Assembly: GCF_041435435.1 (NCBI RefSeq)
Contig: NZ_CP108494.1
Coordinates: 5,304,501-5,368,500 of the forward strand
DNA: 64,000 nucleotides
Source: Streptomyces sp. NBC_01241
Lineage (GTDB): Bacteria; Actinomycetota; Actinomycetes; Streptomycetales; Streptomycetaceae
Direction of reading: 5' to 3'
Position 1 is the stretch's first letter; each line of letters starts with the position of its first letter. Shown here piece after piece: positions 16,901 through 24,451 of the stretch. The notes under the pieces were generated by a model. It made no database searches. It had not been told where the DNA came from and saw nothing but the letters and a program-made list of their open reading frames with translations. The position numbers were made by a program, and so were the translations under genes.

Positions 16901-17316
16901 GCCCGGGCGGACGAGCTCTGTGCGCCCTGGTAACCGACGATCAGCCGCAGGCCCTTCTGCTGGGACCTGCGTATCTCCGGACGGTTCAGCACAGTGACGT
17001 CGAAGAGCCTCCGGTCGAGCTTGCCGGAGCCGATCAGCCGACGGGCGTCCGACGGAATGATGAAGGTGTGACCACCGTGGTCCTGCCGCTGTACGGGTAT
17101 CTGCGCACGCCCCTTCGCGGGCTGGAAGCCCACGACCCGGCCCTTGGCGTCCACCGAGACGCGGTCGCCGGTGATGAGCGTCAGCTGATGGCGGGGCAGG
17201 GACTTCGTCCCCGTCGGCCGGACCTGACCCGGCTGTGCCACCGCTGGGGTGGTCATACCGGCCGCGAGCGCCACGGCGGCTGCCGTGGCGATGGTCGAAA
17301 CACACGCGTTTCTCAC
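13975..17316 (-). CDS. Secreted S8-family (subtilisin-like) serine peptidase
   Basis: A protein of about 1113 residues, much longer than a minimal subtilisin. It starts with a signal peptide (hydrophobic stretch TIATAAAVALAAG). A propeptide-like region follows to about residue 200. The catalytic domain shows AVLDSGVDATHPD (Asp), GHGTHVSSIVAG (His) and ISGTSMATPHVAGAAALLK (Ser). About 600 residues of beta-rich, fibronectin/Ig-like sequence follow, ending YNAYFGK without a membrane anchor, so it is probably released. GTG at 17316 is chosen (purine-rich AGGGGGAGAG 12 bases upstream). TTG 17328 and GTG 17412 are in-frame alternatives. A long open frame on the opposite strand is a codon-bias shadow. 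Confidence 0.93.
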   Translation of the reverse strand: MRNACVSTIATAAAVALAAGMTTPAVAQPGQVRPTGTKSLPRHQLTLITGDRVSVDAKGRVVGFQPAKGRAQIPVQRQDHGGHTFIIPSDARRLIGSGKLDRRLFDVTVLNRPEIRRSQQKGLRLIVGYQGAQSSSARADVRDAGGTAVGRTLKSLNAESVVTPKRDAGDIWHALTTKPQRSPQRTTAPGINRVWLDGVRKASLDKSVPQIGVPAVWKAGYTGKGVKIAVLDSGVDATHPDLKGQILATKNFSTSSDTKDRVGHGTHVSSIVAGTGAKSGGRFKGVAPDAKLIEGKVLDDDGYGDDSRILAGMEWAAAQGADIINLSLGGLDTPEIDPLEAAVNKLSADKGVLFAIAAGNEGDLGAGTVGSPGSAEAALTVGAVDDNDKLADFSSRGPRIGDSAIKPDVTAPGVDITAAAVPGSLIDREYGQKPAGYTTISGTSMATPHVAGAAALLKQQHPEWTYTELKGALTASTEPGAYTPFEQGSGRIAVDRAIAQTVVADPVSVNLGVQQWPHTDDTPVTKQVTYRNLGTTDVTLSLSVTGLGPKGKPAPAGFFTLGATEVTVPAGGTADVPLTADTRLGGTVDGSYSAYVVATGDGQTVRTAAAVEREIESYDVTLKAIGRNGGVPTNANADLSGLGDAVADVWLMPRITNGSVKLRVPKGLYSLNAEQVPGSGDVYRGADWFAQPKLNVTKNTTITFDARKTKPVSITLPAKGLKPGYVAGDYTIRDKNSWASFAYFVPDQKNFRTAHVGPKVTDRSLSQHWTGTWYNGASSEYDIVLGGPVTQLSDGYTRKLTAKQFAAVKVAMGTPGVSRKTGAIDAWGSLPDGSGSFPLQSVEQKLPGTRTVHVSTADKATWGFDFAQNGGHDAQGFPIVDSMYVLGAEQAFTGGKTYAKTVNAGVFGPRLAKGDGILRQGNELAAFVPLHADGKGHEGYMDYTSVKTVLYRNGKKFAENQDPLFGLEPFVLPAASADYKLTTSVRRSARIATLSSRIDASWTFKSKKAGFAKLPASTVRFTPNVTLDGKVTAGRTASVPVTVQGSAAGKNLKSLTVYVSYNAGKTWKKTTVKSGKISVKNPARGKSISYRANVTDKQGNKSSVSIYNAYFGK

Positions 17317-17618
17317 GTGTCTGCGCAACTCTCCCCCTGGAGAATCGGGCGGCCCCCGAGGGGAGCCACTGGACAGTCGGTACCGACGAGATGCCGGTGC
17401 TGACCGGTTCACCTGCCTAGAGGGGGAATTGATCGAAATGGTTCACAGGAACCGCACAGATGAACGCAGTTGACGGATATTCATCGATTGCTTGTCTGCC
17501 CGAGGGGCGGGCGAGGGGCGGGCAAGAAGCGGGTGCGCGGCGGGTGGGGGCGGTTCCTTGGGCGGGTGCAGGGCGTGAGGAGGACCGGGGCGCAGCGAAA
17601 GCGCGGAGGCGGTCAGCG
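17317..17618. other. Intergenic region between subtilase and STAS genes
   Basis: This gap of 302 bases separates two divergent genes and must hold both promoters. A 5-bp inverted repeat GGTTC-ACAG-GAACC lies at 17440-17453, and a TTGACG hexamer at 17470 is a possible -35. I saw no convincing complete promoter or extra gene. Confidence 0.4.
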
Positions 17619-18011
17619 ATGAGTTTCGGCCGCCGGGCCGGTCTCCCTGGTGTGGAAGGCAGGACCTCGATCGTTCTCGTCGTCACCGGCCGCGTCACGC
17701 GGGCCACGGTGCCGGGACTCTGTGCCGAGCTGGAGTCGCTGCTGTACGACCCCGGGGACGTCGTCCGCGAACCCGACGCCGGGGTGGACTGTGACGTGGG
17801 CGGGGTTGTACAGGCGGACCTGGCACTGGTCGAGGCGATAGCGCGACTGGGGCTGATCGCACGCCGGGCGGGCGGCAGACGGCTGCGGCTGCGCAACGCA
17901 CCGCCCGAACTGCGGGCCCTGCTGGACCTGGTGGGGCTGGCCGACATGGTGGACGTCGAGTGCGGGACCGGGGCCGAAGCCGAAGCCGAAGCCGGGGGAA
18001 GCGGGGTCTGA
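17619..18011 (+). CDS. STAS-domain protein
   Basis: A 130-residue protein resembling anti-sigma-factor-antagonist STAS domains. It has a strand-rich start (TSIVLVVTGRVTRATV), a central conserved segment around DCDVGGVVQADLALVEAIARL, and a C-terminal helix region with LLDLVGLADMVDVE, which is typical of the family end. The usual phosphorylatable Ser of the DxS motif is not obvious (Asp-Val-Gly-Gly), so switching by a kinase is uncertain. ATG at 17619 follows GGAGG at 17605-17609. The tail is a low-complexity EAEAEAGG run. No anti-sigma partner is adjacent. Confidence 0.7.
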   Translation: MSFGRRAGLPGVEGRTSIVLVVTGRVTRATVPGLCAELESLLYDPGDVVREPDAGVDCDVGGVVQADLALVEAIARLGLIARRAGGRRLRLRNAPPELRALLDLVGLADMVDVECGTGAEAEAEAGGSGV

Positions 18012-18090
18012 GGGGGCGGGGCCCGGAGGCAGCGGGGGCTTTCGCCCGTCCGTGCGCGCCGTCCGTCCGCGCCCCGCTCACCCTCGGTCC

Positions 18091-18203
18091 CGCCTCACGG
18101 CCTCCCGCCTCACGGCCTCCCGCCTCACGGCCTCCCGCCTCACGGCCTCCCGCCTCACGGCCCCCGCCTCACGGCCTCCCGCCTCACGGCCTCCCGCCTC
18201 ACG
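18091..18203. repeat. Eight 15-bp tandem repeats abutting a sigma-factor gene
   Basis: The nonamer CGCCTCACG begins at 18091, 18106, 18121, 18136, 18151, 18165, 18180 and 18195. The unit is CCTCCCGCCTCACGG, and one copy is a base short. The last copy covers the stop codon of the sigma gene (18199-18201, reverse strand). There are no spacers, so this is not CRISPR. Confidence 0.95.
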
Positions 18204-19188
18204 CCGCGTCGTCGTCGAGGCGATCCGGCAGGCCGAACAGCGGGAACCAGCGCGGGGTGTCCAGGAAGCAGTGCATCCCCGTGATGGAGCCCTCCGAGAT
18301 GTCGATGACCTGCACCGCCCACGGCACGAACCCGGGCCCGTCCGGATCCGGCTTGTAGTGCGCGAACGCCGGAGTGCCGTTCGCCGACGTCGCCACCAGG
18401 CGGGAGCCCGCGCAGCCCGCGCCGAAGGAGAGCATGAAGCCGGTGATGTCGTCGTACCCCTGGAGCCAGAGGTCGAACGGCGGCATCGTCATCACGGCGT
18501 CCTCATGGAGCAGCGCGGTCAGCGCCGCCATGTCGTAGCCCTCGAAGGCCGCCACGTACCGCTCAAGGAGCTTGCGCTGCTGCTCGTCGAGCGGATTCGC
18601 GGTGTCGACGTCCTGGCCCTTGTGTTCCGAGAGGGTCGCGCGCGCCCGCTGGAGGGCGCTGTTGACCGAGGCGACCGAGGTGTCGAGCAGCTCGGCGACC
18701 TCGCTCGCCTTCCAGGCCAGCACCTCGCGCAGGATCAGCACGGCCCGCTGCTTGGGCGGCAGATGCTGCAACGCGGCGACGAACGCGAGCCGCACCGACT
18801 CGCGCGTCACCGCGGCCTCCGCCGGGTCCGCGACCGTGGGCAGGATCCGTCCGTCCGGCATCGGCTCCAGCCAGGTGTTCTCCGGCAGCGGGTTGAGCGC
18901 CGCCTGCGCGAGCGGCGTCGGGCCCGTCAGATCGACCGGACGGGCCCGCTTGTTGCCCGCGTTCAGCATGTCCAGACAGACGTTGGTGGCGATGCGGTAC
19001 AGCCAGGACCGCAGCGAGGAACGCCCCTCGAACTTCTCGAAGCTGCGCCAGGCACGCACCAGCGTGTCCTGGACCGCGTCCTCCGCCTCGAAGGCCGAAC
19101 CGAGCATCCGGTAGCAGTAGCCGGTCAGCTCGACCCGGTATCCCTCCAGACGGCTGTCGATGTCCGCCGTCGCTGTCAGATCACTCAT
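18199..19188 (-). CDS. ECF sigma factor with C-terminal SnoaL-like domain
   Basis: A 329-residue sigma-70 family factor. Region 2 is visible as YCYRMLGSAFEAEDAVQDTLVRAWRS with RSWLYRIATNVCLD. Region 4 shows LPPKQRAVLILREVLAWKASEVAELL and SVASVNSALQRAR. Residues from about 205 form a SnoaL/NTF2-like domain (LLERYVAAFEGYDMAALTALL), a known extension in SigG/SigX5-type and related ECF groups that tunes activity without a classical anti-sigma factor. ATG at 19188 gives the normal family start; an upstream in-frame GTG-type extension was rejected. No anti-sigma gene is adjacent. Tandem repeats run up to its stop. Confidence 0.9.
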   Translation of the reverse strand: MSDLTATADIDSRLEGYRVELTGYCYRMLGSAFEAEDAVQDTLVRAWRSFEKFEGRSSLRSWLYRIATNVCLDMLNAGNKRARPVDLTGPTPLAQAALNPLPENTWLEPMPDGRILPTVADPAEAAVTRESVRLAFVAALQHLPPKQRAVLILREVLAWKASEVAELLDTSVASVNSALQRARATLSEHKGQDVDTANPLDEQQRKLLERYVAAFEGYDMAALTALLHEDAVMTMPPFDLWLQGYDDITGFMLSFGAGCAGSRLVATSANGTPAFAHYKPDPDGPGFVPWAVQVIDISEGSITGMHCFLDTPRWFPLFGLPDRLDDDAA

Positions 19189-19293
19189 CGCTCCGCCCCT
19201 GTTGCGCTGTGACACCGCTCACCCAGCACTTCGGAAGCTACAGCAGGCCACTGACAACGGGGGCGGGAAGAGCCGGAGCCGCACACCTACCGG

Positions 19294-20010
19294 TCACGTT
19301 CCGGGCTTGCGCCCGTACACGTAGACGTCGTCGCCGTTCTTCAGCAGATTCCAGTACGCCTTCGCGTCGGCGGGCCGCATGTTGACGCAGCCGTGCGACC
19401 CCGGCGGGTTCCACATCTTCAGGCCCACCGAGTGGAACGCCTGCCCGCCGTCGAAGAATTGCGCGTACGGCATCGACACGTGGTAGATCGACGAGACGTG
19501 GTTGATGTGCCGCCAGTAGATCTTCTTCGCCCCGGTGCGCGTCTCGTACGTGTCCCGCCCGGTCCGCACCGGCACGGGACCGAACTTCAGCTTGCTGCCG
19601 TCCTGGATCCAGCTCAGCTGCCGGGTCAGGTCGACGCACGCGATGCGCCCCTTGTTCGTGGGGCACTTCTTGTCCTTGTTGGGGTTCTTGCCGGCCGCCT
19701 TCTGGGCCGTCAGCGTCTTCATGGTGCGCCAGGTGACCGGTCCCGCGTAACCGATCGTGGGCGTGACGCCGTAGGTGGTCTGGAACGACCGGATCGCCTT
19801 GCAGTCGGCGGCCGACTGCCTGCCGTCGACCGGCCGGTGCAGATACTTCTCGACCTGCTTCTGGTACGGCCCGGTGGACGTCGTGCAGGACGCCGCCTGC
19901 GCTGATCCGCCGGTGCCCACGACGAGGGCGGGCGCCGCCATCAGACCGGCGACGGACAGCGCGAGCGCGCGCCGCGACCCGACCCCCCGTATGTTCCCTG
20001 CGATGCTCAT
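19294..20010 (-). CDS. Secreted L,D-transpeptidase (YkuD domain)
   Basis: A 238-residue exported enzyme that would form 3-3 cross-links in peptidoglycan or attach proteins to it. The signal peptide ends at SAQAASC. A peptidoglycan-binding-like module follows (residues 50-100, with IRSFQTTYG and GPVTWRTMKTL). The YkuD domain has the catalytic motif HSVGLKMWNPPGSHGCVNM, with Cys208 as nucleophile. ATG at 20010 follows AAGGGGAG. A second, lipid-anchored L,D-transpeptidase of different architecture is at 61648-62901. Confidence 0.9.
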   Translation of the reverse strand: MSIAGNIRGVGSRRALALSVAGLMAAPALVVGTGGSAQAASCTTSTGPYQKQVEKYLHRPVDGRQSAADCKAIRSFQTTYGVTPTIGYAGPVTWRTMKTLTAQKAAGKNPNKDKKCPTNKGRIACVDLTRQLSWIQDGSKLKFGPVPVRTGRDTYETRTGAKKIYWRHINHVSSIYHVSMPYAQFFDGGQAFHSVGLKMWNPPGSHGCVNMRPADAKAYWNLLKNGDDVYVYGRKPGT

Positions 20011-20095
20011 GTACGCCAACTCCCCTTCGCGCGCCGTGAGGTGATTCCGCCTGCTAGACGCGCGTCGGGGAGTGGATGGTTGTGCGCCGTATGTC

Positions 20096-20143
20096 TCAGT
20101 TCCGTACGGACGCCACCGTGTCAGCTCTGTACGGATGCCACCG
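20096..20143. repeat. 25-bp duplication spanning an MFS gene stop codon
   Basis: The sequences at 20096-20118 and 20121-20143 are 23-base near-copies (four differences) with a 25-base period. The copy at 20121 encodes the last residues and stop of the MFS transporter; the copy at 20096 repeats them beyond the stop. Confidence 0.85.
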
Positions 20144-21443
20144 GCACGAGCCGCCGCCGCTCGGTGCGCGCGGCCCGCGAGCCGTACAGCGTGACCGAGA
20201 CGACGCCGAGGACCGCGAGCAGCCCCAGTGACACGGTCCCGGCCCAGCCCCCGGCGTGGAAGGCGACCGCGCCGAGCGTGCCGCCCGCGCTGGAGCCCAG
20301 GTAGTACGCGGACTGGTACAGCGCCGACGCCTGGGCCCGGCCCTTCGTCGCCGTACGGCTCACGGACGAGGAGGCGACCGCGTGCCCGGCGAAGAATCCC
20401 GCCGTGATCAGGACCAGGCCGAGGAGTACGGCGGCCAACTGGTCGGCGAGCGACAGCAGCAGACCGGCGGCCGTCGTGGAGACGGCCAGGTACAGCGCGC
20501 CCCGTCGGCCGAGCCGGGCGACCAGCCGGCCGGCCGCGGCGGAGGAGACCGTACCGACGAGATAGACCAGGAAGATCGAACCGACGACACCCTGCGGGAG
20601 GTTGAACGGCGCCTCCACCAGGCGGTAGCCGATCACCGTGTAGACCGCGCCGAACACCGTCATGAACAGCGCGCCGATCGCGTACAGCCTGCGCAGCAGC
20701 GGGTCGGCGAGGTGCCCGCCCACCGTCTTCGCGAGGGCCTTCGGGTTCAGCGAACCAGGGGTGAAGTGCCGGGCCCTGGGGATCATGAAGTGGAAGACGA
20801 CCGCGCAGGCCACGGCCAGCAGCCCGACCGCGCCGAGCGCCGCCCGCCAGCCCCACAGCTGGGCGATCCAGCCGGTGAGGATACGGCCGCTCATCCCGCC
20901 GATGCTGTTGCCCGCCACGAACAGCCCGATCGCGGCGACCAGCGCCTTCGGCCGTACCTCCTCGGCCAGATACGCCATCGCGGACGCCGGGAGTCCGGCC
21001 AGTGCCGCGCCCTGGACGGCGCGCAGCGCGATCAGCCAGCCCAGCGAGGGCGCGAACGGCACGAGCAGCCCGACCAGCACGGCGACCGTCAGCGAGGCGG
21101 TCATCATCTGCCGCCGCCCGAACCGCTCGGACAGCGCACTCATCGGCAGCACACACAGCGCCAGCGCGCCCGTCGCGGCGGAGACCGTCCAGCTGGCCTG
21201 GCCGGCCGTGGCGCCGAGGGAGGCGGAGACGGCGGGCAGCAGGGCCTGGGTGGAGTAGAGGAGTGCGAATGTCGCGACACCGGCGGCGAAGAGAGCGAAG
21301 CTCATCCGGCGGTAGCCGGGGCGGCCCGGTTCGAGACGGTCCGGCGCGGCTTTGCCGGTGGTGGTGGCAGCGGCGGCGACGGGGGACGGCTGGGGCGAGG
21401 CGGCCACGGTGAGGGTGGACGCCCCGGTACTGGCAGGAGGCAT
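20121..21443 (-). CDS. MFS transporter
   Basis: A 440-residue major facilitator with about twelve membrane segments. It begins with a 45-residue Ala/Thr/Pro-rich cytoplasmic tail. Between segments 2 and 3 it has the MFS loop motif ALSERFGRRQMM. The overall pattern resembles YnfM/inner-membrane drug or metabolite exporters. The substrate is unknown. It is divergent from a LysR regulator 62 bases away, a typical regulator-target pair. A TACTTT hexamer lies a few bases before the ATG, suggesting a leaderless or very short leader mRNA. Confidence 0.88.
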   Translation of the reverse strand: MPPASTGASTLTVAASPQPSPVAAAATTTGKAAPDRLEPGRPGYRRMSFALFAAGVATFALLYSTQALLPAVSASLGATAGQASWTVSAATGALALCVLPMSALSERFGRRQMMTASLTVAVLVGLLVPFAPSLGWLIALRAVQGAALAGLPASAMAYLAEEVRPKALVAAIGLFVAGNSIGGMSGRILTGWIAQLWGWRAALGAVGLLAVACAVVFHFMIPRARHFTPGSLNPKALAKTVGGHLADPLLRRLYAIGALFMTVFGAVYTVIGYRLVEAPFNLPQGVVGSIFLVYLVGTVSSAAAGRLVARLGRRGALYLAVSTTAAGLLLSLADQLAAVLLGLVLITAGFFAGHAVASSSVSRTATKGRAQASALYQSAYYLGSSAGGTLGAVAFHAGGWAGTVSLGLLAVLGVVSVTLYGSRAARTERRRLVPVASVQS

Positions 21444-21466
21444 GGTTCGAAAGTAGGCCGCCCGGC

Positions 21467-21517
21467 TTCATGCGTCCAATGCACGAAGTGGCGATAATCA
21501 ATCCCATGGTGCATGAA
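21467..21517. promoter_or_regulatory. Divergent promoter with nested inverted repeats (LysR/MFS)
   Basis: TTCATGC at 21467 is mirrored by GCATGAA ending at 21517, and ATGCAC at 21479-21484 by GTGCAT at 21509-21514. A -10-like GATAAT at 21493-21498 lies eight bases before the LysR ATG. The layout suits LysR autoregulation and control of the MFS gene. Confidence 0.5.
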
Positions 21518-22459
21518 CACAGGTCACAGCCACGGCTGTCACCGAGTAGTTACGAAGAAGACATTCGCGCCGTCCTCGCGCCGCGGCTGGCCCACTTCGA
21601 GGCGGTGGCCCGCCACGAGCACGTCACCCGCGCCGCGCACGAACTCGGCGTCCCGCAGTCGACGCTCTCGCGGTCGATGGTCCGGCTCGAACAGGACCTG
21701 GGAGTCGCCCTGTTCGCCCGCAAGGGCCGTACCGTCTCCCTCACGCCCGCGGGCCGCACCTTCCTGGGCTCCGCCGAGCGGGCCCTGGCCGAGGTCGAGA
21801 AGGCCGCCGACTCGGTACGGGCCGACGCGGACCCGGCCACCGGCAAGGTCGCCTTCGGCTTCCTGCACACCATGGGCTCCGAGACCGTGCCCGCCCTGAT
21901 CCGCGCCTTCCGCGCCGACCACCCCCGGGTCCGCTTCCAGCTCGTGCAGAACTACGGCGAGGCGATGATCGAACGACTCCGGTCCGGCGGCCTCGACCTC
22001 TGCCTCACCTCACCCGTCCCGGACGCCCCCGACCTCGTCGCCCGCCGCCTCGACGAGCAGCGACTGCGCCTGGTCGTCCCCGAGGACCACCGGCTCGCCT
22101 CGCGCCGCCGCATCCGCCTGGCGGAGGCCGCCGAGGAGAAGTTCGTCACCCTCGAACCCGGGTACGGCCTGCGGCGGATCACCGACGACCTGTGTGCGGA
22201 GGCAGGCTTCACCCCCCGTGTCGCCTTCGAGGGCGAGGAGGCGGAGACCCTGCGCGGTCTGGTCGCGGCCGGCCTCGGCGTGGCCCTGCTGCCGCCGCCC
22301 GCGGTGGCCCGCCCGGGCGTCGTCGAACTCACGGTGACGGCCCCGAGGGCGGCCCGCGAGATCGGCGTCGCCTGGCTGGACGGCCACCCGGACACCCCGC
22401 CGGTGGCGGCGTTCAAGCGGTTCCTGCTGTCGCGGCGGGGACATTTGCTGCCGGACTGA
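21506..22459 (+). CDS. LysR-family transcriptional regulator
   Basis: A protein of about 317 residues. The N-terminal winged helix is at residues 15-75 (HFEAVARHEHVTRAAHELG, QSTLSRSMVRLEQDLG, FARKGRTVSLTPAG), followed by the usual linker helix and a two-lobe effector domain starting at GKVAFGFLHTMG. ATG at 21506 is chosen because GATAAT sits just upstream, which implies a leaderless message. An in-frame ATG at 21479 falls inside the promoter. It probably controls the divergent MFS transporter. The effector is unknown. Confidence 0.9.
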   Translation: MVHEHRSQPRLSPSSYEEDIRAVLAPRLAHFEAVARHEHVTRAAHELGVPQSTLSRSMVRLEQDLGVALFARKGRTVSLTPAGRTFLGSAERALAEVEKAADSVRADADPATGKVAFGFLHTMGSETVPALIRAFRADHPRVRFQLVQNYGEAMIERLRSGGLDLCLTSPVPDAPDLVARRLDEQRLRLVVPEDHRLASRRRIRLAEAAEEKFVTLEPGYGLRRITDDLCAEAGFTPRVAFEGEEAETLRGLVAAGLGVALLPPPAVARPGVVELTVTAPRAAREIGVAWLDGHPDTPPVAAFKRFLLSRRGHLLPD

Positions 22460-22854
22460 GCGGGCGCCCGGGGGCGACGGGCGGTACCGCCGAGCGGATC
22501 GGCGGCGTACGGGGCGCCCTCGCTTTGCTCGGAGCCCGCCCGCCGTACCGCACGGACCCGGGCCCCGCCGGAAAATGAACTGCGGTGCGGTACCGGCCGT
22601 GACAGGGTGACGGGCCCACGGTCCGGTCCCGCAGTCCACCGGCCGCCCCAGGAGTGTTCGATGACCGCACCGCCCCGACCTGTGAGTCGCGGCGGCGAAG
22701 CGGTAGGAGTGCGCGGACTCCGTCTCGGGAAACAACGGAACAGCCATGAACACGGCCCCTGGTGGCCCAGCCGTATCACGCCGCGCCCCGTTCCCTCGGA
22801 GGTGCGGTCGGGTGACCGATAGCGCCCTCCTCATCCGGCGCGCAGGCTGGAGAC
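22460..22854. other. Intergenic region between LysR and MBL-hydrolase genes
   Basis: A gap of 395 bases. Imperfect inverted repeats around 22495-22555 may end the LysR transcript. One short frame (22661-22822, 53 codons) has AGGAG seven bases before its ATG, but its Arg/Pro-rich product looks non-coding, so it is not called. Nothing else is supportable. Confidence 0.35.
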
Positions 22855-23754
22855 ATGGACACCATCGCGCTTGGAAACGTGGAGATCACCCGCGTGGTCG
22901 AGTTGCCCGCAAGAGGCAGCGCCCGTGACTACATCTTTCCCGACGTGTCCGTCGCGCACTGGCAGGCGCACGAGAGCTGGCTCGCCCCCGTCTTCCTGGA
23001 CCCGGCCGCCGACGAGGTCCGCACCATGAGCCAGACCTGGCTGATCCGCAGCGAGGGCCGGACGATCCTGATCGACACCGGCATCGGCAACGACCGGGAA
23101 CGCCCGGCCATGCCGTCCTTCCACCATCTGAACACCCACTACCTCGGTGAGCTGGCCGCGGCAGGCGTCCGCCCGCAGGACGTGGACACGGTGATCTGCA
23201 CCCATGTCCACGGCGACCACGTCGGCTGGAACACCCGACGGACGGACGACGGAAAGTGGCGGCCGACCTTCCCCCACGCCCAGTACGTCATCTCGCGCGC
23301 CGACTTCGACTACTGGAACCCGGCCAACGGACACCGGACCCGCTCCGGCCCTCAGATGGCCAACGTCTTCGAGGACAGCGTCGCCCCCGTGCACCAGGCC
23401 GGGCAGACCGTGCTGTGGGAGGGCGACCACCACGACATCGGCGCCCGGCTCCGCATCGAGCCGGCCCCGGGCCATACGCCCGGCTCCTGTGTCGTATGGC
23501 TGCGGTCGGGCACCGATCGGGCGGTGTTCGCCGGGGATCTGCTGCACAGCCCACTGCAGATCGTGGAGCCGGACGACTGTCCCGGCTTCGACGAGGACGA
23601 GCCCCGGGCACGTCACAGCCGGCGCCGGGTGCTGGGGGAGGCCGCGGACCGCGGCGCCCTGCTGTTCCCCGCACACTTCCCCGGGCCGGGCGCGGCCGAA
23701 GTGCGGCGCGCGGGCGACCGGTTCGCGGTGAAGGAGTGGGCGGCATGGCGGTGA
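22855..23754 (+). CDS. Metallo-beta-lactamase-fold hydrolase
   Basis: A 299-residue MBL-fold protein. The metal-binding motif THVHGDHVGWN is at residues 121-131. Further His/Asp ligands lie in PAPGHTPGSCVVW and AGDLLHSPLQ. The N-terminal part resembles quorum-quenching lactonase and related hydrolases (WLIRSEGRTILIDTGIGND). The substrate is unknown. TGGAG precedes the ATG. It starts a run of three same-strand small metabolic genes with loose spacing. Confidence 0.88.
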   Translation: MDTIALGNVEITRVVELPARGSARDYIFPDVSVAHWQAHESWLAPVFLDPAADEVRTMSQTWLIRSEGRTILIDTGIGNDRERPAMPSFHHLNTHYLGELAAAGVRPQDVDTVICTHVHGDHVGWNTRRTDDGKWRPTFPHAQYVISRADFDYWNPANGHRTRSGPQMANVFEDSVAPVHQAGQTVLWEGDHHDIGARLRIEPAPGHTPGSCVVWLRSGTDRAVFAGDLLHSPLQIVEPDDCPGFDEDEPRARHSRRRVLGEAADRGALLFPAHFPGPGAAEVRRAGDRFAVKEWAAWR

Positions 23755-23920
23755 GGACGTTCCGCGGCATCCCGTGCGCGGCCGCCCCGGCCGCCGCCGC
23801 GCGACGTCGGCCGGGGCCACGGCAGAGCCTGGCCGTCGGTGATCCGAACGCGCGCGGCGAAGGCGCGGCTGTGGCACACCACGTACCGCCAGAACCGCAG
23901 GCACTCACCTGGAGACCGAT

Positions 23921-24316
23921 ATGACAACCCCGGAGCAGAACAAGGAGCTGGTGCTGAAAGCGTTCGACACCCTGTTCGAGAAGCGTGACTACGCGACCGC
24001 CGAGGAGTTCTGGTCCGAGGAATACGTCCAGCACAGCAGACACATCCCGCCAGGGCGCGAAGGACTGTTCGGCCTAGTCCGCTCGCTGCCCGACACGCTG
24101 CACTACGAGCACCAGCTCGTGGTCGCCGAAGGCGACTACGTCATGCTCTACGGCCGCTACTCCGGCACGGGCAATCCCGAGGCCGCAGTTGTGGCCGACG
24201 TGGTGCGCATCAAGGACGGCAAGCTCGCCGAACACTGGGATGTCTGGGAGGAAGAGGCGACCCGGGACGAGTCCGCCAGCAGGCTCGTTCGTGATCAATT
24301 CCCGCCCGGCCACTGA
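23921..24316 (+). CDS. SnoaL-like (NTF2-fold) protein
   Basis: A 131-residue single-domain NTF2/SnoaL-like protein. Landmarks are LVLKAFDTLFEKRDYATAEE, EYVQHSRHIPPGREGL and VRIKDGKLAEHWDVWE, the last being the usual family ending. Members include polyketide cyclases and many proteins of unknown activity, and no substrate can be inferred. CTGGAGACCGAT precedes the ATG. It lies between an MBL hydrolase and an NmrA-type reductase. Confidence 0.82.
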   Translation: MTTPEQNKELVLKAFDTLFEKRDYATAEEFWSEEYVQHSRHIPPGREGLFGLVRSLPDTLHYEHQLVVAEGDYVMLYGRYSGTGNPEAAVVADVVRIKDGKLAEHWDVWEEEATRDESASRLVRDQFPPGH

Positions 24317-24451
24317 ACGGCGCCGGTGCAGGGTCCGAGTGCCCGGAAACTGCCGCGAACCGCTCGTGCCCGAGGAGGCTCACCGGGTGGCTCCGCGTCC
24401 TCGGGGGAGGCTCCGGTTGCGTCCTGGCCGCGTGCGTCGCAGGCTGCCGCT

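Noticed and set aside
15052..17403. A 783-codon open frame opposite the subtilase gene
   Set aside because: It is antisense to a clear peptidase with intact catalytic motifs, and its product is Arg/Gly/Val-rich with no domain. It is a shadow of high third-position GC.
18091..18203. Regular repeats resembling a CRISPR array
   Set aside because: Units are 15 bp and directly adjacent with no spacers, and no cas genes occur in the window.
20011..21507. Very long upstream extension of the L,D-transpeptidase frame
   Set aside because: It runs through the MFS gene in another frame. The signal peptide and SD place the true start at 20010.
22661..22822. Short frame with an SD-like AGGAG between the LysR and MBL genes
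   Set aside because: Its 53-residue Arg/Pro-rich product lacks any domain or helix pattern, and the codon bias is weak.
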